From PALSA-693 sp963781155 (GTDB taxonomy: Bacteria > Actinomycetota > Acidimicrobiia > Acidimicrobiales > Palsa-688), in contig CAWAEC010000007.1 of the NCBI GenBank assembly GCA_963781155.1, forward strand, positions 434,001 through 498,000: DNA of 64,000 nt, read 5' to 3'. The translations under genes were made by a program, and so were the position numbers. Below, in pieces: positions 8,830-21,341 of this stretch. The notes under the pieces were generated by a model. It was not told the origin of the DNA and did no database searches. It saw nothing but the letters and a program-made list of their open reading frames with translations. Numbering within the stretch: position 1 is the first letter of the stretch; every line of letters starts with the position of its first letter.

Positions 8830-11214
8830 TCACAGAGCCGCCTCAACCGCCGCGATGACTCCCTGCTGGGCGGCCGCATCCAGCACCTGGCCGCCGGAGC
8901 TCGTCTGTACGTAAAAGACGTCGATCACCTCGGCGCCAAGGGTGTTGATCAGGGCAAAGGTAATAATGAGGTCGCTGTCGGTCAACGCTCTCGCGACCTC
9001 ATAGAGCACCGGGCCTCGATCCGGGGCGCGCACTTCGACGACCGTTGCGGTCGCCGACGCCGAGTTGTCGATGACGACGCGTGCTTCCGGCGGGGCGGCC
9101 GCCGACACCCGCCGGTAGCTGGAGTAGTGCCGCTCACGTTCGTCGAGGCGCGCGCCCAACGGAAGGCGACCCTCCAGCGCAGCCGCCAGATCGTCGGCCA
9201 CCCGGTTCCAGTCCGGGAGCCGGTCGTATGCCGCTGCTACTTCGAAGCGGAGCAGCGCCATCTCGGTAGCGGGATCGGACAAGGTCGTGGCGGACCGGAT
9301 GGTGACCCCGCCGAGAGTGAGCACGCCGGCCACGATGGCCAGCAGCCCGGTCCGGTCGGGGGCCACGACGGTGACGCGGCCGCCGTCGGCGAGGAGCTGG
9401 AGCCGCCCGGCAGCGAGCAGTGCCTCCTGTTCGGGGCCGATCGTGGAGGCCCGAGGGCCGGGAACCGGTTGTCCTTCCAGGATGGCCGCCGTCAGTGCGA
9501 CCAGCTGTGCCACCAGGGCTGCCTTCCAGGGGCTCCACGCGGAACGTCCCGTGGCCAGGCTGTCCGCCTCCGTCAGGGCGGCCAGAAGTTCCAGGGTGTT
9601 CCGGTCACCCACCGCCGCGGCGACGGCCGCAGCGGTGGCGGGATCGTCCAGGTCCCGGCGGGTGGCCACCTCGGGCAGCAAGAGGTGGTAGCGAACCAGC
9701 GTCTGGAGGGTGGCGGCATCCGCTTCGGACAAGCCGAGCCGGGGACCGAGGTTCCCCACTACGCCGATCCCGACCTCGCTGTGGTCGGCGACCCGGCCCT
9801 TTCCGATGTCGTGAAACAAGGCGCTGAGCAGGAGCAGGTCGGGTCGAGCCACCTTGCGGGTCAAGCCGGCGGCTATGGCCGCGGTCTCGAGCAGGTGCCG
9901 GTCGACGGTGAAGCGGTGGTAGGCGTTGCGCTGCGGCTTGTTGCGGATCGGCGCCCACTCGGGCAGGTAGCGGAGCCAGACCCCCAGTTGGTCGAGGGCT
10001 TCGATGGCCGCCACCGCAGGCCGCCCGGCGCCCAAGAGCCGCAGGAACGCCTGCAGCGTGTCGGGGGGCCAGAGGCCCTCCGGCGCCACGGCTTCGGCGC
10101 CCAGGCGGTCCAGAGTGGCGCGCGCCATCGGCTTGTCCAGTTCGGCCGATGCGGCCCCCGTGCGGAGAGCGAGCGAGGTATCCGTGCCCACCGGAGCCTC
10201 GGCAAGCAAAGTGACCTCGCCATCGCGCAGCACCAGACCCGGCTCGAGCGGGTGATCCTGGCCACCGGCGCGCCGGGGCGGGCCGGCGAGCCAGGACTCG
10301 AGCCGGCGCCAACCGTCGTCGTTGACCCAGGCCAGCGCCCGGCCCGCGTCGGCAAGGGCAGACATGAGGACGTCGGCGTCCTGATAGTGCCGGGCGGCGG
10401 CAACGACGTCCTGCTCTTGCAGCAGCAACAGGTTGCTCGGGCGGCCGGTCGCCCGCTGCAGCTCGACTCGCGCCGCCACGAGCGTCTCGGCGGCCCGGCT
10501 GAGAGTGGGATCGTCGAGCACGCCGGCCAGAATGGGCACCACCCGGCCCAGCGATCGCAACAGGTGCAGGTCCCGGTGCCCGCCTCGCGACTCCTTCAGG
10601 TCGGGTTCGAGCAGGAAGGCCAGGTCGCCGAAGCGCACGTGGCGGGCCCGAGTGACCTCGTCGACGGCGGGGAGCCAGCGGGAGGCCCTGGTCTTCCATT
10701 GCTCCAGGGCCCGGTGCAGCACCGCTTCGGCCAGGACGGCGTCGCCCGCCACGCGCCGGGCATCGAGCAGCCCGAGCGCCACCTTGGTGTCGGCGTCCAT
10801 GGCGGAACGGACTTCCTTCGCTGTTCGCACGCTGTGGTCCAGATGGAGACCGGTGTCCCACACCGGGTACCAGATGGCGTCGGCGACCGGACCGATGCGG
10901 CCGCGGCGCTCGTGGACCAGCAGGAGATCCAGGTCACTGCCCGGGGCCAGCTCGCCCCGGCCGTACCCACCGACAGCCAGCAGGACGACCCCCTTGTCTT
11001 CGCCTCCGGTCGCCTGGGTGAAGACGGCGGTCAGCCAGGCGTCCGCGGCGGCGGCATAGCGCCGGCACCACTCCGTGCCCATCACGTCGTGGTCGTCCAG
11101 GAGAGCGGCGCGGATGGCCCGGAGGGACGACGGGTCTCCGGGGCGGGCTGCAGGGTCGACGGGGTCGACGGGGTCGGCGGGGTCGGCGGCCTGGTCGCCG
11201 GTGGCAGCGCTCAC
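8830..11214 (-). CDS. glnD: PII uridylyl/adenylyltransferase and deadenylase GlnD
   Basis: The 794-residue bifunctional enzyme that modifies and demodifies PII. The nucleotidyltransferase motif GGYGRGELAPGSDLDLLLVH is at about residues 82-101. The HD hydrolase motif LFHDIGKGRVADHSEVG lies near 475. Two ACT domains close the protein (VTVVAPDRTGLLAIVAG and VVEVRAPDRGPVLYEVA). It converges on glnB. The N-terminal ~25 residues are a low-complexity Asp-Pro-Val tract encoded by repeats of GGGTCGACG, so the true start could lie within it. Length and all catalytic motifs are normal for the family. Confidence 0.95.
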   Translation of the reverse strand: MSAATGDQAADPADPVDPVDPAARPGDPSSLRAIRAALLDDHDVMGTEWCRRYAAAADAWLTAVFTQATGGEDKGVVLLAVGGYGRGELAPGSDLDLLLVHERRGRIGPVADAIWYPVWDTGLHLDHSVRTAKEVRSAMDADTKVALGLLDARRVAGDAVLAEAVLHRALEQWKTRASRWLPAVDEVTRARHVRFGDLAFLLEPDLKESRGGHRDLHLLRSLGRVVPILAGVLDDPTLSRAAETLVAARVELQRATGRPSNLLLLQEQDVVAAARHYQDADVLMSALADAGRALAWVNDDGWRRLESWLAGPPRRAGGQDHPLEPGLVLRDGEVTLLAEAPVGTDTSLALRTGAASAELDKPMARATLDRLGAEAVAPEGLWPPDTLQAFLRLLGAGRPAVAAIEALDQLGVWLRYLPEWAPIRNKPQRNAYHRFTVDRHLLETAAIAAGLTRKVARPDLLLLSALFHDIGKGRVADHSEVGIGVVGNLGPRLGLSEADAATLQTLVRYHLLLPEVATRRDLDDPATAAAVAAAVGDRNTLELLAALTEADSLATGRSAWSPWKAALVAQLVALTAAILEGQPVPGPRASTIGPEQEALLAAGRLQLLADGGRVTVVAPDRTGLLAIVAGVLTLGGVTIRSATTLSDPATEMALLRFEVAAAYDRLPDWNRVADDLAAALEGRLPLGARLDERERHYSSYRRVSAAAPPEARVVIDNSASATATVVEVRAPDRGPVLYEVARALTDSDLIITFALINTLGAEVIDVFYVQTSSGGQVLDAAAQQGVIAAVEAAL

Positions 11215-11221
11215 GGGGCGA

Positions 11222-11375
11222 GCCTAGAGGCCCCGCCGGCGGCCGCCGGCCGCCCCCGGCTGCCCCGGGCTGTCCCCGGCTGCTCCCGGGCCGCCCGGCT
11301 GCTCCCGGCCGCCCCGGCTGCTGCCGGCCGCCCCCGGCCGCCCGGCTGCTCCCGGCCGCCCCGGCTGCTCCCGGC
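11222..11375. repeat. GC-only degenerate tandem repeat tract
   Basis: About 150 bp made almost only of C and G, built from imperfect copies of CCCCGGCTGCTCCCGGCCGC. It begins just after the glnD start codon region and runs into the duplicated hairpin element that follows. No gene is supported here. Confidence 0.7.
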
Positions 11376-11376
11376 G

Positions 11377-11490
11377 AACCGTGCCCAGCCGCCCCAAATT
11401 GGGCACGGTGGGTGGAGTTGGGCACGGAAAGTGTCAATAGGGGGGTGGTTTCGCGCCCGGTTGGCCGGACCGTGCCCACTTTCCCGGGGA
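11377..11490. repeat. Copy 1 of a ~114-bp duplicated hairpin element
   Basis: This block is repeated at 11582-11694 with about 85-90 percent identity by eye. Each copy opens with a hairpin (CCGTGCCCA / TGGGCACGG, here at 11379-11387 and 11400-11408) and has a second everted pair (TGGGCACGG at 11419, CCGTGCCCA at 11470). Between the copies is a further CCGTGCCCACTTTC. It fills the gap between glnD and the phosphoglycerate mutase gene. Looks like a REP/BIME-type non-coding element. Confidence 0.75.
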
Positions 11491-11581
11491 CAGGCGTGGG
11501 GCCTCGGCGGACGGGCCAGCTCCCAGCGCTTGCCGGCAAACCGTGCCCACTTTCGCCGGGACAGGGGGTGGGGCCCCGGCA

Positions 11582-11694
11582 AACCGTGCCCACCCGCCCC
11601 AAACTGGGCACGTTGGGTGGAGTTGGGCACGGAAAGTGTCAGTAGGGCCGCCATCTCGCGCCCGGTTGGCCGGACCGTGCCCACTTTCCCCAGG
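11582..11694. repeat. Copy 2 of the ~114-bp duplicated hairpin element
   Basis: Second copy of the element at 11377-11490. The differences cluster in the hairpin loop and in the stretch after GGAAAGTGTCA, while the CCCGGTTGGCCGGACCGTGC segment is identical. It ends about 40 bp before the 3' end of the phosphoglycerate mutase gene, which is transcribed toward it. Confidence 0.75.
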
Positions 11695-11735
11695 AGCGGG
11701 TTGGGGACCCCGGCGGCAGGGACCCGGCAGGGAGG

Positions 11736-12479
11736 CTACGGCCCGCCCTGGTTGCGCACCGCCGCTGTCGCCGCCGCGATGGCGCCGGGATCGCCCAGCT
11801 CCCGTTTGGACGCAACACCCAGGGCGGCGTCGAGCTCGTAGACGATCGGCACTCCAGTAGGGATCTCCAGGTTGACGATGTCGGCGTCGGGGATGCCTTC
11901 CAGGTGCTTGATCAGCGCCCGCAAGCTGTTGCCGTGGGCCGCAACCAGAACGGTGTGGCCGGCCAGCAGGTCGGGAGCGATGGCGTCCTGCCAGTAGGGC
12001 CGCATGCGCACGAGCACATCGGCCAGGCACTCCGTGGCCGGGACCACCTCCGGCGCCAGCGAGGCGTAGCGGGGGTCGTTGCGTACGTCGAAGCGGTCGC
12101 CCGGTGGCATCAGCGGCGGTGGGACGTCGTAGCTCCGGCGCCAGGCCAGGAACTGCTCGTCGCCGAAGCGGGCCCGGGTTTCGGCCTTGTCGAGGCCCGT
12201 CAACGCCCCGTAGTGCCGCTCGTTCAACCGCCAGTGGCGCCGCACCGGAACCCACAACCGGCCCATTTCCTCGAGCGCCAGGTCGAGCGTTCTTACGGCC
12301 CGGGTGAGCACGGAGGTATGGGCGATGTCCACGGCAAGCCCGTCCACCGCGATGAGGGCCCCCGCCGAACGGGCCTCTTTTTCTCCCTGATCCGACAGAT
12401 CCACGTCCCACCAGCCGGTAAACCGGTTCTCCAGGTTCCACTGACTCTGACCGTGACGGAGGAGGATAAGGGTCCTCAC
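11736..12479 (-). CDS. gpmA: 2,3-bisphosphoglycerate-dependent phosphoglycerate mutase
   Basis: Glycolytic interconversion of 3- and 2-phosphoglycerate. The phosphohistidine motif LILLRHGQSQWNLENRFTGW is at the N-terminus. The second active-site histidine is in VLVAAHGNSLRALIKHLEG, and LNERHYGALTGLDKAETR is the substrate-binding stretch of the dPGM family. Length (about 247 residues from GTG 12479) is typical. An upstream in-frame GTG at 12524 would add 15 residues that the family lacks. It is divergent from dnaK, with the HspR operator between them. Confidence 0.93.
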   Translation of the reverse strand: MRTLILLRHGQSQWNLENRFTGWWDVDLSDQGEKEARSAGALIAVDGLAVDIAHTSVLTRAVRTLDLALEEMGRLWVPVRRHWRLNERHYGALTGLDKAETRARFGDEQFLAWRRSYDVPPPLMPPGDRFDVRNDPRYASLAPEVVPATECLADVLVRMRPYWQDAIAPDLLAGHTVLVAAHGNSLRALIKHLEGIPDADIVNLEIPTGVPIVYELDAALGVASKRELGDPGAIAAATAAVRNQGGP

Positions 12480-12539
12480 AGCGCCGGAGCCTACCGGTGC
12501 CGGGGGGCTGGACTCCAGGAGCACTTCCTGTGTAGCATT

Positions 12540-12560
12540 CTTGAGTCAACCACGCTCAAG
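12540..12560. promoter_or_regulatory. HAIR operator (HspR binding site) upstream of dnaK
   Basis: CTTGAGT, 7-nt spacer, GCTCAAG: one mismatch from the HspR inverted repeat consensus CTTGAGT-N7-ACTCAAG. It lies about 57 bp before the dnaK start, and HspR is encoded at the end of the same operon, so feedback repression of the operon is expected. Confidence 0.85.
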
Positions 12561-12616
12561 TTTGCTACACTGATCCTCGTTCGTAAGTCGTTCCCAGACA
12601 ACATGGAGGCACTCGC

Positions 12617-14487
<1,871 letters not shown>

Positions 14488-14491
<4 letters not shown>

Positions 14492-15138
14492 GGGATGGGG
14501 ACGAACCCGTCGGGCCTGCGCCCGATGATGAGCAGTCCAGTACGGACAGGGAGCCGGGTGGCGTCAGCGACCCGGCCCCGGTCGGCGCGGGCGTACACGA
14601 CACGCCCGGGGCCGAGCCCGGCCCGACACCTGAGGTGGCAGGCACGGATCCGGCCGGGCGGCCAGTTCCGGCCGGCGCACAGTCCGCGGACGACACAGCC
14701 GCCGAGATCGCCGAGGCGGTGGACCTGGTGACCGCCCTCGCCCTCGAGCGCGATGACTACCGGGACGCGCTCATCCGCCTGCAAGCGGACTTCGAGAACT
14801 ACAAGAAGCGCATGATCAAGCAACAGACCGACCACCTCGAGCGAGCCGCCGGCTCCCTGGTCGAGAAACTGCTGCCAGTCCTCGACACCGCCGACCTGGC
14901 TCTGGCCCATGGTGGAGGCGAGGACGTCAAGCAGATGTCGGCCGCCCTCGCCGGCGTGCTGGAGCGGGAAGGGCTGGAGCGGATCGATCCGCTCGGTGCC
15001 CCCTTCGACCCAACCCTCCACGACGCCGTCGCCCTCGAGCCGGGCGAAGGCGCCCAGGAGGTCGTCGAGGTGATGCGAGCCGGCTACCGGTGGAAGGGAA
15101 AGGTCCTGCGGCCGGCCATGGTCAAAGTGAGAGGGTGA
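14488..15138 (+). CDS. grpE: Nucleotide exchange factor GrpE
   Basis: GrpE releases ADP from DnaK. The 216-residue protein has a disordered acidic, Pro-rich N-terminus (about 70 residues), a long helix (YRDALIRLQADFENYKKRM), and the C-terminal beta domain ending in GYRWKGKVLRPAMVKV, the family signature. It starts at ATG 14488 inside the dnaK stop (ATGA), so the two are translationally coupled. dnaJ begins 6 bp after its stop. Confidence 0.95.
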
Positions 15139-15144
15139 CGGCCA

Positions 15145-16275
15145 ATGGCACCCCAGCGTGAGTGGTTCGAAAAGGACTACTACAAGGTGTTGGGGGTGTC
15201 CGATACCGCCACGGACAAGGAGATCGGCAAGGCCTACCGCAAGTTGGCCAAGCAGTACCACCCCGACGCCAACCCGGGTTCGGAGGATCGCTTCAAGGAG
15301 ATCTCCGCGGCCTACGACGTGCTCGGCGACACCGCCCGGCGCAAGGAGTATGACGAGGTCCGCCGCCTCGGCCCGGCCGCCAACCCGTTTGCGGGAATGG
15401 GCGGCACCGGGGGTACCGGCGGCGGCTTTCGGGTCGACGACCTGGGCGATCTGCTCGGCAACATCTTCGGACGCGGCAACCGTTCCGGACGCGCCGGCCG
15501 TGGCGGCGCCAGCACCACCGTCGGAGTCCAGCGCGGGCAGGACCTGGAGACCACCCTGCATCTGTCGTTTCTCGACGCCGTACACGGCCTCACGACCACG
15601 GTCAATCTCACCTCCGAGGCGCCCTGTCACACCTGCGGCGGGTCAGGCGCGGCGCCGGGCACGGTCCCGGAGGTGTGCCCGATCTGTGGCGGCCGGGGCG
15701 TCATCAACGACAACCAGGGGCTGTTCTCGTTCAGTCAGACCTGCCAGACCTGCGCCGGCACCGGCGTCCGGGTGGAACACCCGTGTCCGACCTGTCACGG
15801 CGCCGGGGTGGAACACCGGGCCCGGCAGGTGAAGGTACGCATTCCCGCCGGCGTCGAAGACGGCCAGCGCATCCGGGTCAAGGCCCGGGGCGGGGCCGGG
15901 CGCGGCGGCGGGCCGGCCGGGGACCTCTACGTGGTCGTCCACACCGACCGGCACCCGATCTTCGGGCGCAGAGGCAAGGACCTGACCATCAGCGTGCCCG
16001 TGACCTTCCCTGAGGCTGCCCTCGGCGCCAACGTGAAGGTTCCCACCTTGGACGGCCCGGTCACGGTCAAGGTGCCCGCCGGCAGCCGGTCCGGGCGCAC
16101 CCTTCGGGTGCGGGGTCGCGGCGTGCCCGCCTCGTCGGGGGCGGGCGACCTGCTTGCCACCATCGAGGTGGACGTTCCCGATCGGCTGAGTGAGGACGCC
16201 CGGCGGTCGGTGCAGAGCCTTTCCGACCAGGTCGACGGCGAATCCCTCCGGACCAGTGTCTGGGGTGAACGGTGA
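15145..16275 (+). CDS. dnaJ: Co-chaperone DnaJ
   Basis: A full type I J-protein of 376 residues. The J-domain has the HPD motif in AKQYHPDANPGSEDRFKEI. A Gly/Phe-rich linker (about residues 75-125) follows. Four zinc motifs are present: CHTCGGSG, CPICGGRG, CQTCAGTG and CPTCHGAG. Two C-terminal beta domains contain VTFPEAALGA and VKVPAGSRSGRTLRVRGRG. It stimulates DnaK ATPase and holds unfolded clients. It overlaps the hspR start. Confidence 0.96.
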   Translation: MAPQREWFEKDYYKVLGVSDTATDKEIGKAYRKLAKQYHPDANPGSEDRFKEISAAYDVLGDTARRKEYDEVRRLGPAANPFAGMGGTGGTGGGFRVDDLGDLLGNIFGRGNRSGRAGRGGASTTVGVQRGQDLETTLHLSFLDAVHGLTTTVNLTSEAPCHTCGGSGAAPGTVPEVCPICGGRGVINDNQGLFSFSQTCQTCAGTGVRVEHPCPTCHGAGVEHRARQVKVRIPAGVEDGQRIRVKARGGAGRGGGPAGDLYVVVHTDRHPIFGRRGKDLTISVPVTFPEAALGANVKVPTLDGPVTVKVPAGSRSGRTLRVRGRGVPASSGAGDLLATIEVDVPDRLSEDARRSVQSLSDQVDGESLRTSVWGER

Positions 16276-16676
16276 TGGAACGCCCCGATTCCCAGGTGAC
16301 CCGGGCGGTGTACGTGATCTCGGTGGCCGCGGAGCTGGCCGGCGTGCATCCCCAGACGCTGCGCATCTACGAACGCAAAGGGCTCCTGGACCCCGCTCGC
16401 ACGGTCGGAGGCAGCCGCCGCTACAGCGAACAGGACATCGACCAGCTGCGCCGAATCCAGGACCTGACCACCGCCGGGCTCAACCTGGAAGGCGTCCGGC
16501 GGGTCCTGGAGCTGGAAGCCGAGGTGGCGCGGCTGCGGTTCGAGCTGGCCGAAGCCCGCCGCCAGGCGGCTGAGGACGTCGCCCGTACCCATCGTCAGTA
16601 CCGCCGAGACCTGGTTCCGGTAAAAAACTCGCCGGCGCGCTGGGAGGGTTCCTCCCGCCAGGCCGGGCGAAGTTGA
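16275..16676 (+). CDS. hspR: Heat-shock repressor HspR (MerR family)
   Basis: HspR represses the dnaK operon and clpB, with DnaK as co-repressor in studied actinobacteria. The 133-residue protein has the MerR helix-turn-helix YVISVAAELAGVHPQTLRIYERKGLLDPAR, read here as residues 13-42, followed by GSRRYSEQDIDQLRRIQDLT and a coiled helix rich in E, L and R. ATG 16275 overlaps the dnaJ stop; GTG 16272 is also possible. Its own stop overlaps the -10 of the clpB promoter, an unusually compact arrangement. Confidence 0.93.
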   Translation: MERPDSQVTRAVYVISVAAELAGVHPQTLRIYERKGLLDPARTVGGSRRYSEQDIDQLRRIQDLTTAGLNLEGVRRVLELEAEVARLRFELAEARRQAAEDVARTHRQYRRDLVPVKNSPARWEGSSRQAGRS

Positions 16677-16692
16677 TATAATGGGACTCAAG
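16672..16692 (+). promoter_or_regulatory. clpB promoter with overlapping degenerate HAIR site
   Basis: A consensus -10 TATAAT (16677-16682) sits in the end of hspR. A perfect right HAIR half ACTCAAG (16686-16692) is paired at the correct 7-nt spacing with a weak left half GTTGATA (4 of 7 matches). HspR bound here would cover the -10. No good -35 is visible. Confidence 0.6.
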
Positions 16693-16724
16693 TTTTATTC
16701 GTCTCCTAATAGAAAGTTGGACTA

Positions 16725-19280
<2,556 letters not shown>

Positions 19281-19294
19281 GCCTGACCGCCGGA

Positions 19295-19333
19295 CAATGT
19301 GGTCCGGCAATGTGGTCCGGCAATGTGGTCCCG
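19295..19333. repeat. Three 13-bp tandem repeats after clpB
   Basis: CAATGTGGTCCGG repeated three times head to tail; the last unit differs by one base. Placed 14 bp after the clpB stop. Function unknown. Confidence 0.8.
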
Positions 19334-19368
19334 CCAGTTGGTCCTGCGCTCACGTCGACCAGATTTGA

Positions 19369-19412
19369 TTGTGTGATGAAAGTCGCGTAATACGCGGCTT
19401 TTATCACACAAA
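19369..19412. promoter_or_regulatory. Near-perfect 19-bp inverted repeat overlapping a promoter-like sequence
   Basis: Arms begin TTGTGTGAT and end ATCACACAA, with the inner GTCGCGT/ACGCGGC almost complementary and a TAAT-centred loop. The block is AT-rich against its surroundings. TTGATT (19365-19370) and TAATAC (19388-19393) are spaced by 17 bp, so it can be read as a promoter under an operator for the gene at 19442, or as a terminator for clpB. Confidence 0.6.
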
Positions 19413-19441
19413 CGAGCGCTGAGCACCCGGGAGGAACTGCC

Positions 19442-19984
19442 GTGCACCCACGAGGCCTTGACCAACCGCGAATTGCCCCCGACCTCGACCGGCCGGCCGA
19501 GGGCATGCTGGCGCTCAACATCTTCCGAACGCTGGCCCATCACGAGAAGCTGATGGACCGTTTCAGCCGCTTTGGCGGCTTCCTCTTGTTCCGGGGCCTG
19601 TTGCCGGAGCGGGAGCGGGAGGTGGTCATCCTTCGGGTCGGATTCCGGTGCGGCTCGGTCTACGAGTTCGGGCAGCACACCCGGATTGGAGCCGACTCCG
19701 GCCTCACCCCGGAAGAGATACGCCGGCTGGCGGCCGAGACTACGGCCGGGTGGGAGCCGGCGGACCGCGACCTGGTCACGTTCGCCGACGAGCTGTGCCA
19801 GACCAATACGGTGACGGATGCCACCTGGTCGCGCCTGGCGGCGCGCTGGTCGGAGGCGGAGTTGCTGGAACTGCTGACCGTGGCCGGCTTCTACCGGCTG
19901 GTGTCCGGGCTGCTCAACAGCGTGGGTGTTCAGCTCGAACCGGGAACACCGCGCTGGCCGGATGAGGACCCCATGGGAACGTGA
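19442..19984 (+). CDS. Carboxymuconolactone decarboxylase (AhpD-like) family protein
   Basis: A 180-residue all-helical protein of the CMD/AhpD superfamily. The family signature is the stretch EREVVILRVGFRCGSVYEFGQHTRIG, read here as residues 60-85: one cysteine, then a glutamate and QH. The CxxC of true AhpD peroxidase partners is missing, so a hydroperoxide-reducing role is unlikely. The C-terminal half (LLELLTVAGFYRLVSGLLNS) is typical of the family's stand-alone members of unknown substrate. GTG 19442 follows the large inverted repeat, which may be its operator. Confidence 0.75.
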   Translation: MHPRGLDQPRIAPDLDRPAEGMLALNIFRTLAHHEKLMDRFSRFGGFLLFRGLLPEREREVVILRVGFRCGSVYEFGQHTRIGADSGLTPEEIRRLAAETTAGWEPADRDLVTFADELCQTNTVTDATWSRLAARWSEAELLELLTVAGFYRLVSGLLNSVGVQLEPGTPRWPDEDPMGT

Positions 19985-20006
19985 TGGCGCCCATTATGCT
20001 GAACCG

Positions 20007-20048
20007 GTGAGCGAGCCGGCAGCGAGCACATTTGGGCGGTCCCGATGA
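20007..20048 (+). CDS. Possible 13-codon leader peptide coupled to purA
   Basis: GTG 20007 lies 6 nt after a TAnnnT -10-like TATGCT (19995-20000), as for a leaderless transcript. The frame runs 13 codons (VSEPAASTFGRSR) and its TGA overlaps the purA ATG as ATGA. It could couple purA translation to the leader. Speculative; it may be chance. Confidence 0.3.
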   Translation: MSEPAASTFGRSR

Positions 20049-21325
20049 GCGCCACCGTCGTCGTGGGCACCCAGTGGGGCGACGAGGGTAAGGGCAAGCT
20101 GACCGACCTGCTGGCCAAGGAGATGCAGGTGGTGGTCCGCTATCAAGGCGGCCACAACGCCGGGCACACCATCGTCGTCAACGGCGAGACGTTCGCACTG
20201 CAGCTGCTGCCGAGCGGGATTCTCTACGACCACATCCTGCCGGTGATCGGCAACGGCGTGGTCGTCGACCCGGGTGTCCTGCTGGCCGAGATCGACAAGC
20301 TGACCGCGGCGGGCGTCGACTGTTCCCGCTTGCGCGTGTCGGGCGGGGCGCACCTGGTCATGCCGTACCACCAGGAAATCGACGCGCTGACCGAACGGCA
20401 TCTGGGTCGCAACAAGCTGGGCACGACCAAACGAGGTATCGGCCCCGCCTACGCCGACAAGGCGGCCCGGGTCGGAATCCGCGTCCAGGACCTGCTGGAC
20501 CCCAAGATCTTCCGCCAGAAGCTGGATGTGGTGCTGAAAGAGAAGAACCTCATCCTGGCCAAGATCTACAACCGGTTGCCGCTTTCGGCCGCGGATATCG
20601 CCGCCCGATACCTGGACGACTATGCCCCGACCCTGGCGCCGCTCATCGGCGACACCGTCGGCCTCGTGCACGACGCCCTGGAAGCCGGTCAACACGTCCT
20701 GCTCGAGGGGGCGCAGGCCACGTTCCTCGATCTCGACCACGGGACCTATCCGTTCGTGACCTCTTCCAACCCGGTAGCCGGCGGTGCCTGCGTGGGAGCC
20801 GGGATCGGGCCGCGTGACATCACGTCGGTGATCGGTATCGCCAAGGCGTACGTCACGCGTGTCGGCTCCGGACCTTTTGTCACCGAACTCAACGACGAGC
20901 TGGGTTCGGTCCTGGTCGAGCGAGGCCACGAATTCGGGACGAACACCGGCCGCCGCCGCCGAACCGGGTGGTTTGATGCGGTCATGGTGCGCCAGGCGGT
21001 ACGACTCAACTCGCTCTCCGAAATCGCCCTGACGAAGCTCGACGTGCTGGACATCCTGGACACGCTGCGGGTGTGCGTGGCCTACGAACACGAAGGGCGC
21101 CGTTACGAACACATGCCCTACCACCAGACCGTGCTCCACAACGCGACGCCCGTCTACGAGGACCTGCCGGGGTGGGGGGTGGACACCTCCGGTGCGACGG
21201 AACTGCACCATCTACCGGCCGCGGCCAAGGATTACGTTCATTTTCTGGCCGAGCAGGCCGGGGTGCCGATCAAGCTGGTGGGGGTCGGCCCGGACCGCGA
21301 GCAGTTCGTGAGGTTCGCCCCGTGA
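20045..21325 (+). CDS. purA: Adenylosuccinate synthetase
   Basis: Commits IMP to AMP synthesis using GTP and aspartate. The 426-residue protein has the P-loop-like GTQWGDEGKGKLTDLLA at residues 8-24, the catalytic QGGHNAGHTIVV, the IMP-binding GTTKRGIGPAYADKAAR, and the GTP-binding KLDVLDILDTLRVCVAYEH region. No Shine-Dalgarno is visible at ATG 20045, consistent with coupling to the upstream small frame. purD follows after 16 bp. Confidence 0.96.
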   Translation: MSATVVVGTQWGDEGKGKLTDLLAKEMQVVVRYQGGHNAGHTIVVNGETFALQLLPSGILYDHILPVIGNGVVVDPGVLLAEIDKLTAAGVDCSRLRVSGGAHLVMPYHQEIDALTERHLGRNKLGTTKRGIGPAYADKAARVGIRVQDLLDPKIFRQKLDVVLKEKNLILAKIYNRLPLSAADIAARYLDDYAPTLAPLIGDTVGLVHDALEAGQHVLLEGAQATFLDLDHGTYPFVTSSNPVAGGACVGAGIGPRDITSVIGIAKAYVTRVGSGPFVTELNDELGSVLVERGHEFGTNTGRRRRTGWFDAVMVRQAVRLNSLSEIALTKLDVLDILDTLRVCVAYEHEGRRYEHMPYHQTVLHNATPVYEDLPGWGVDTSGATELHHLPAAAKDYVHFLAEQAGVPIKLVGVGPDREQFVRFAP

Positions 21326-21341
21326 TGGCGGGAGGCGGCGA

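Noticed and set aside
9127..11841. A 904-codon open frame on the plus strand opposite glnD and beyond
   Set aside because: It is the GC-driven shadow of glnD and the repeat tract; the translation is low-complexity and without family motifs.
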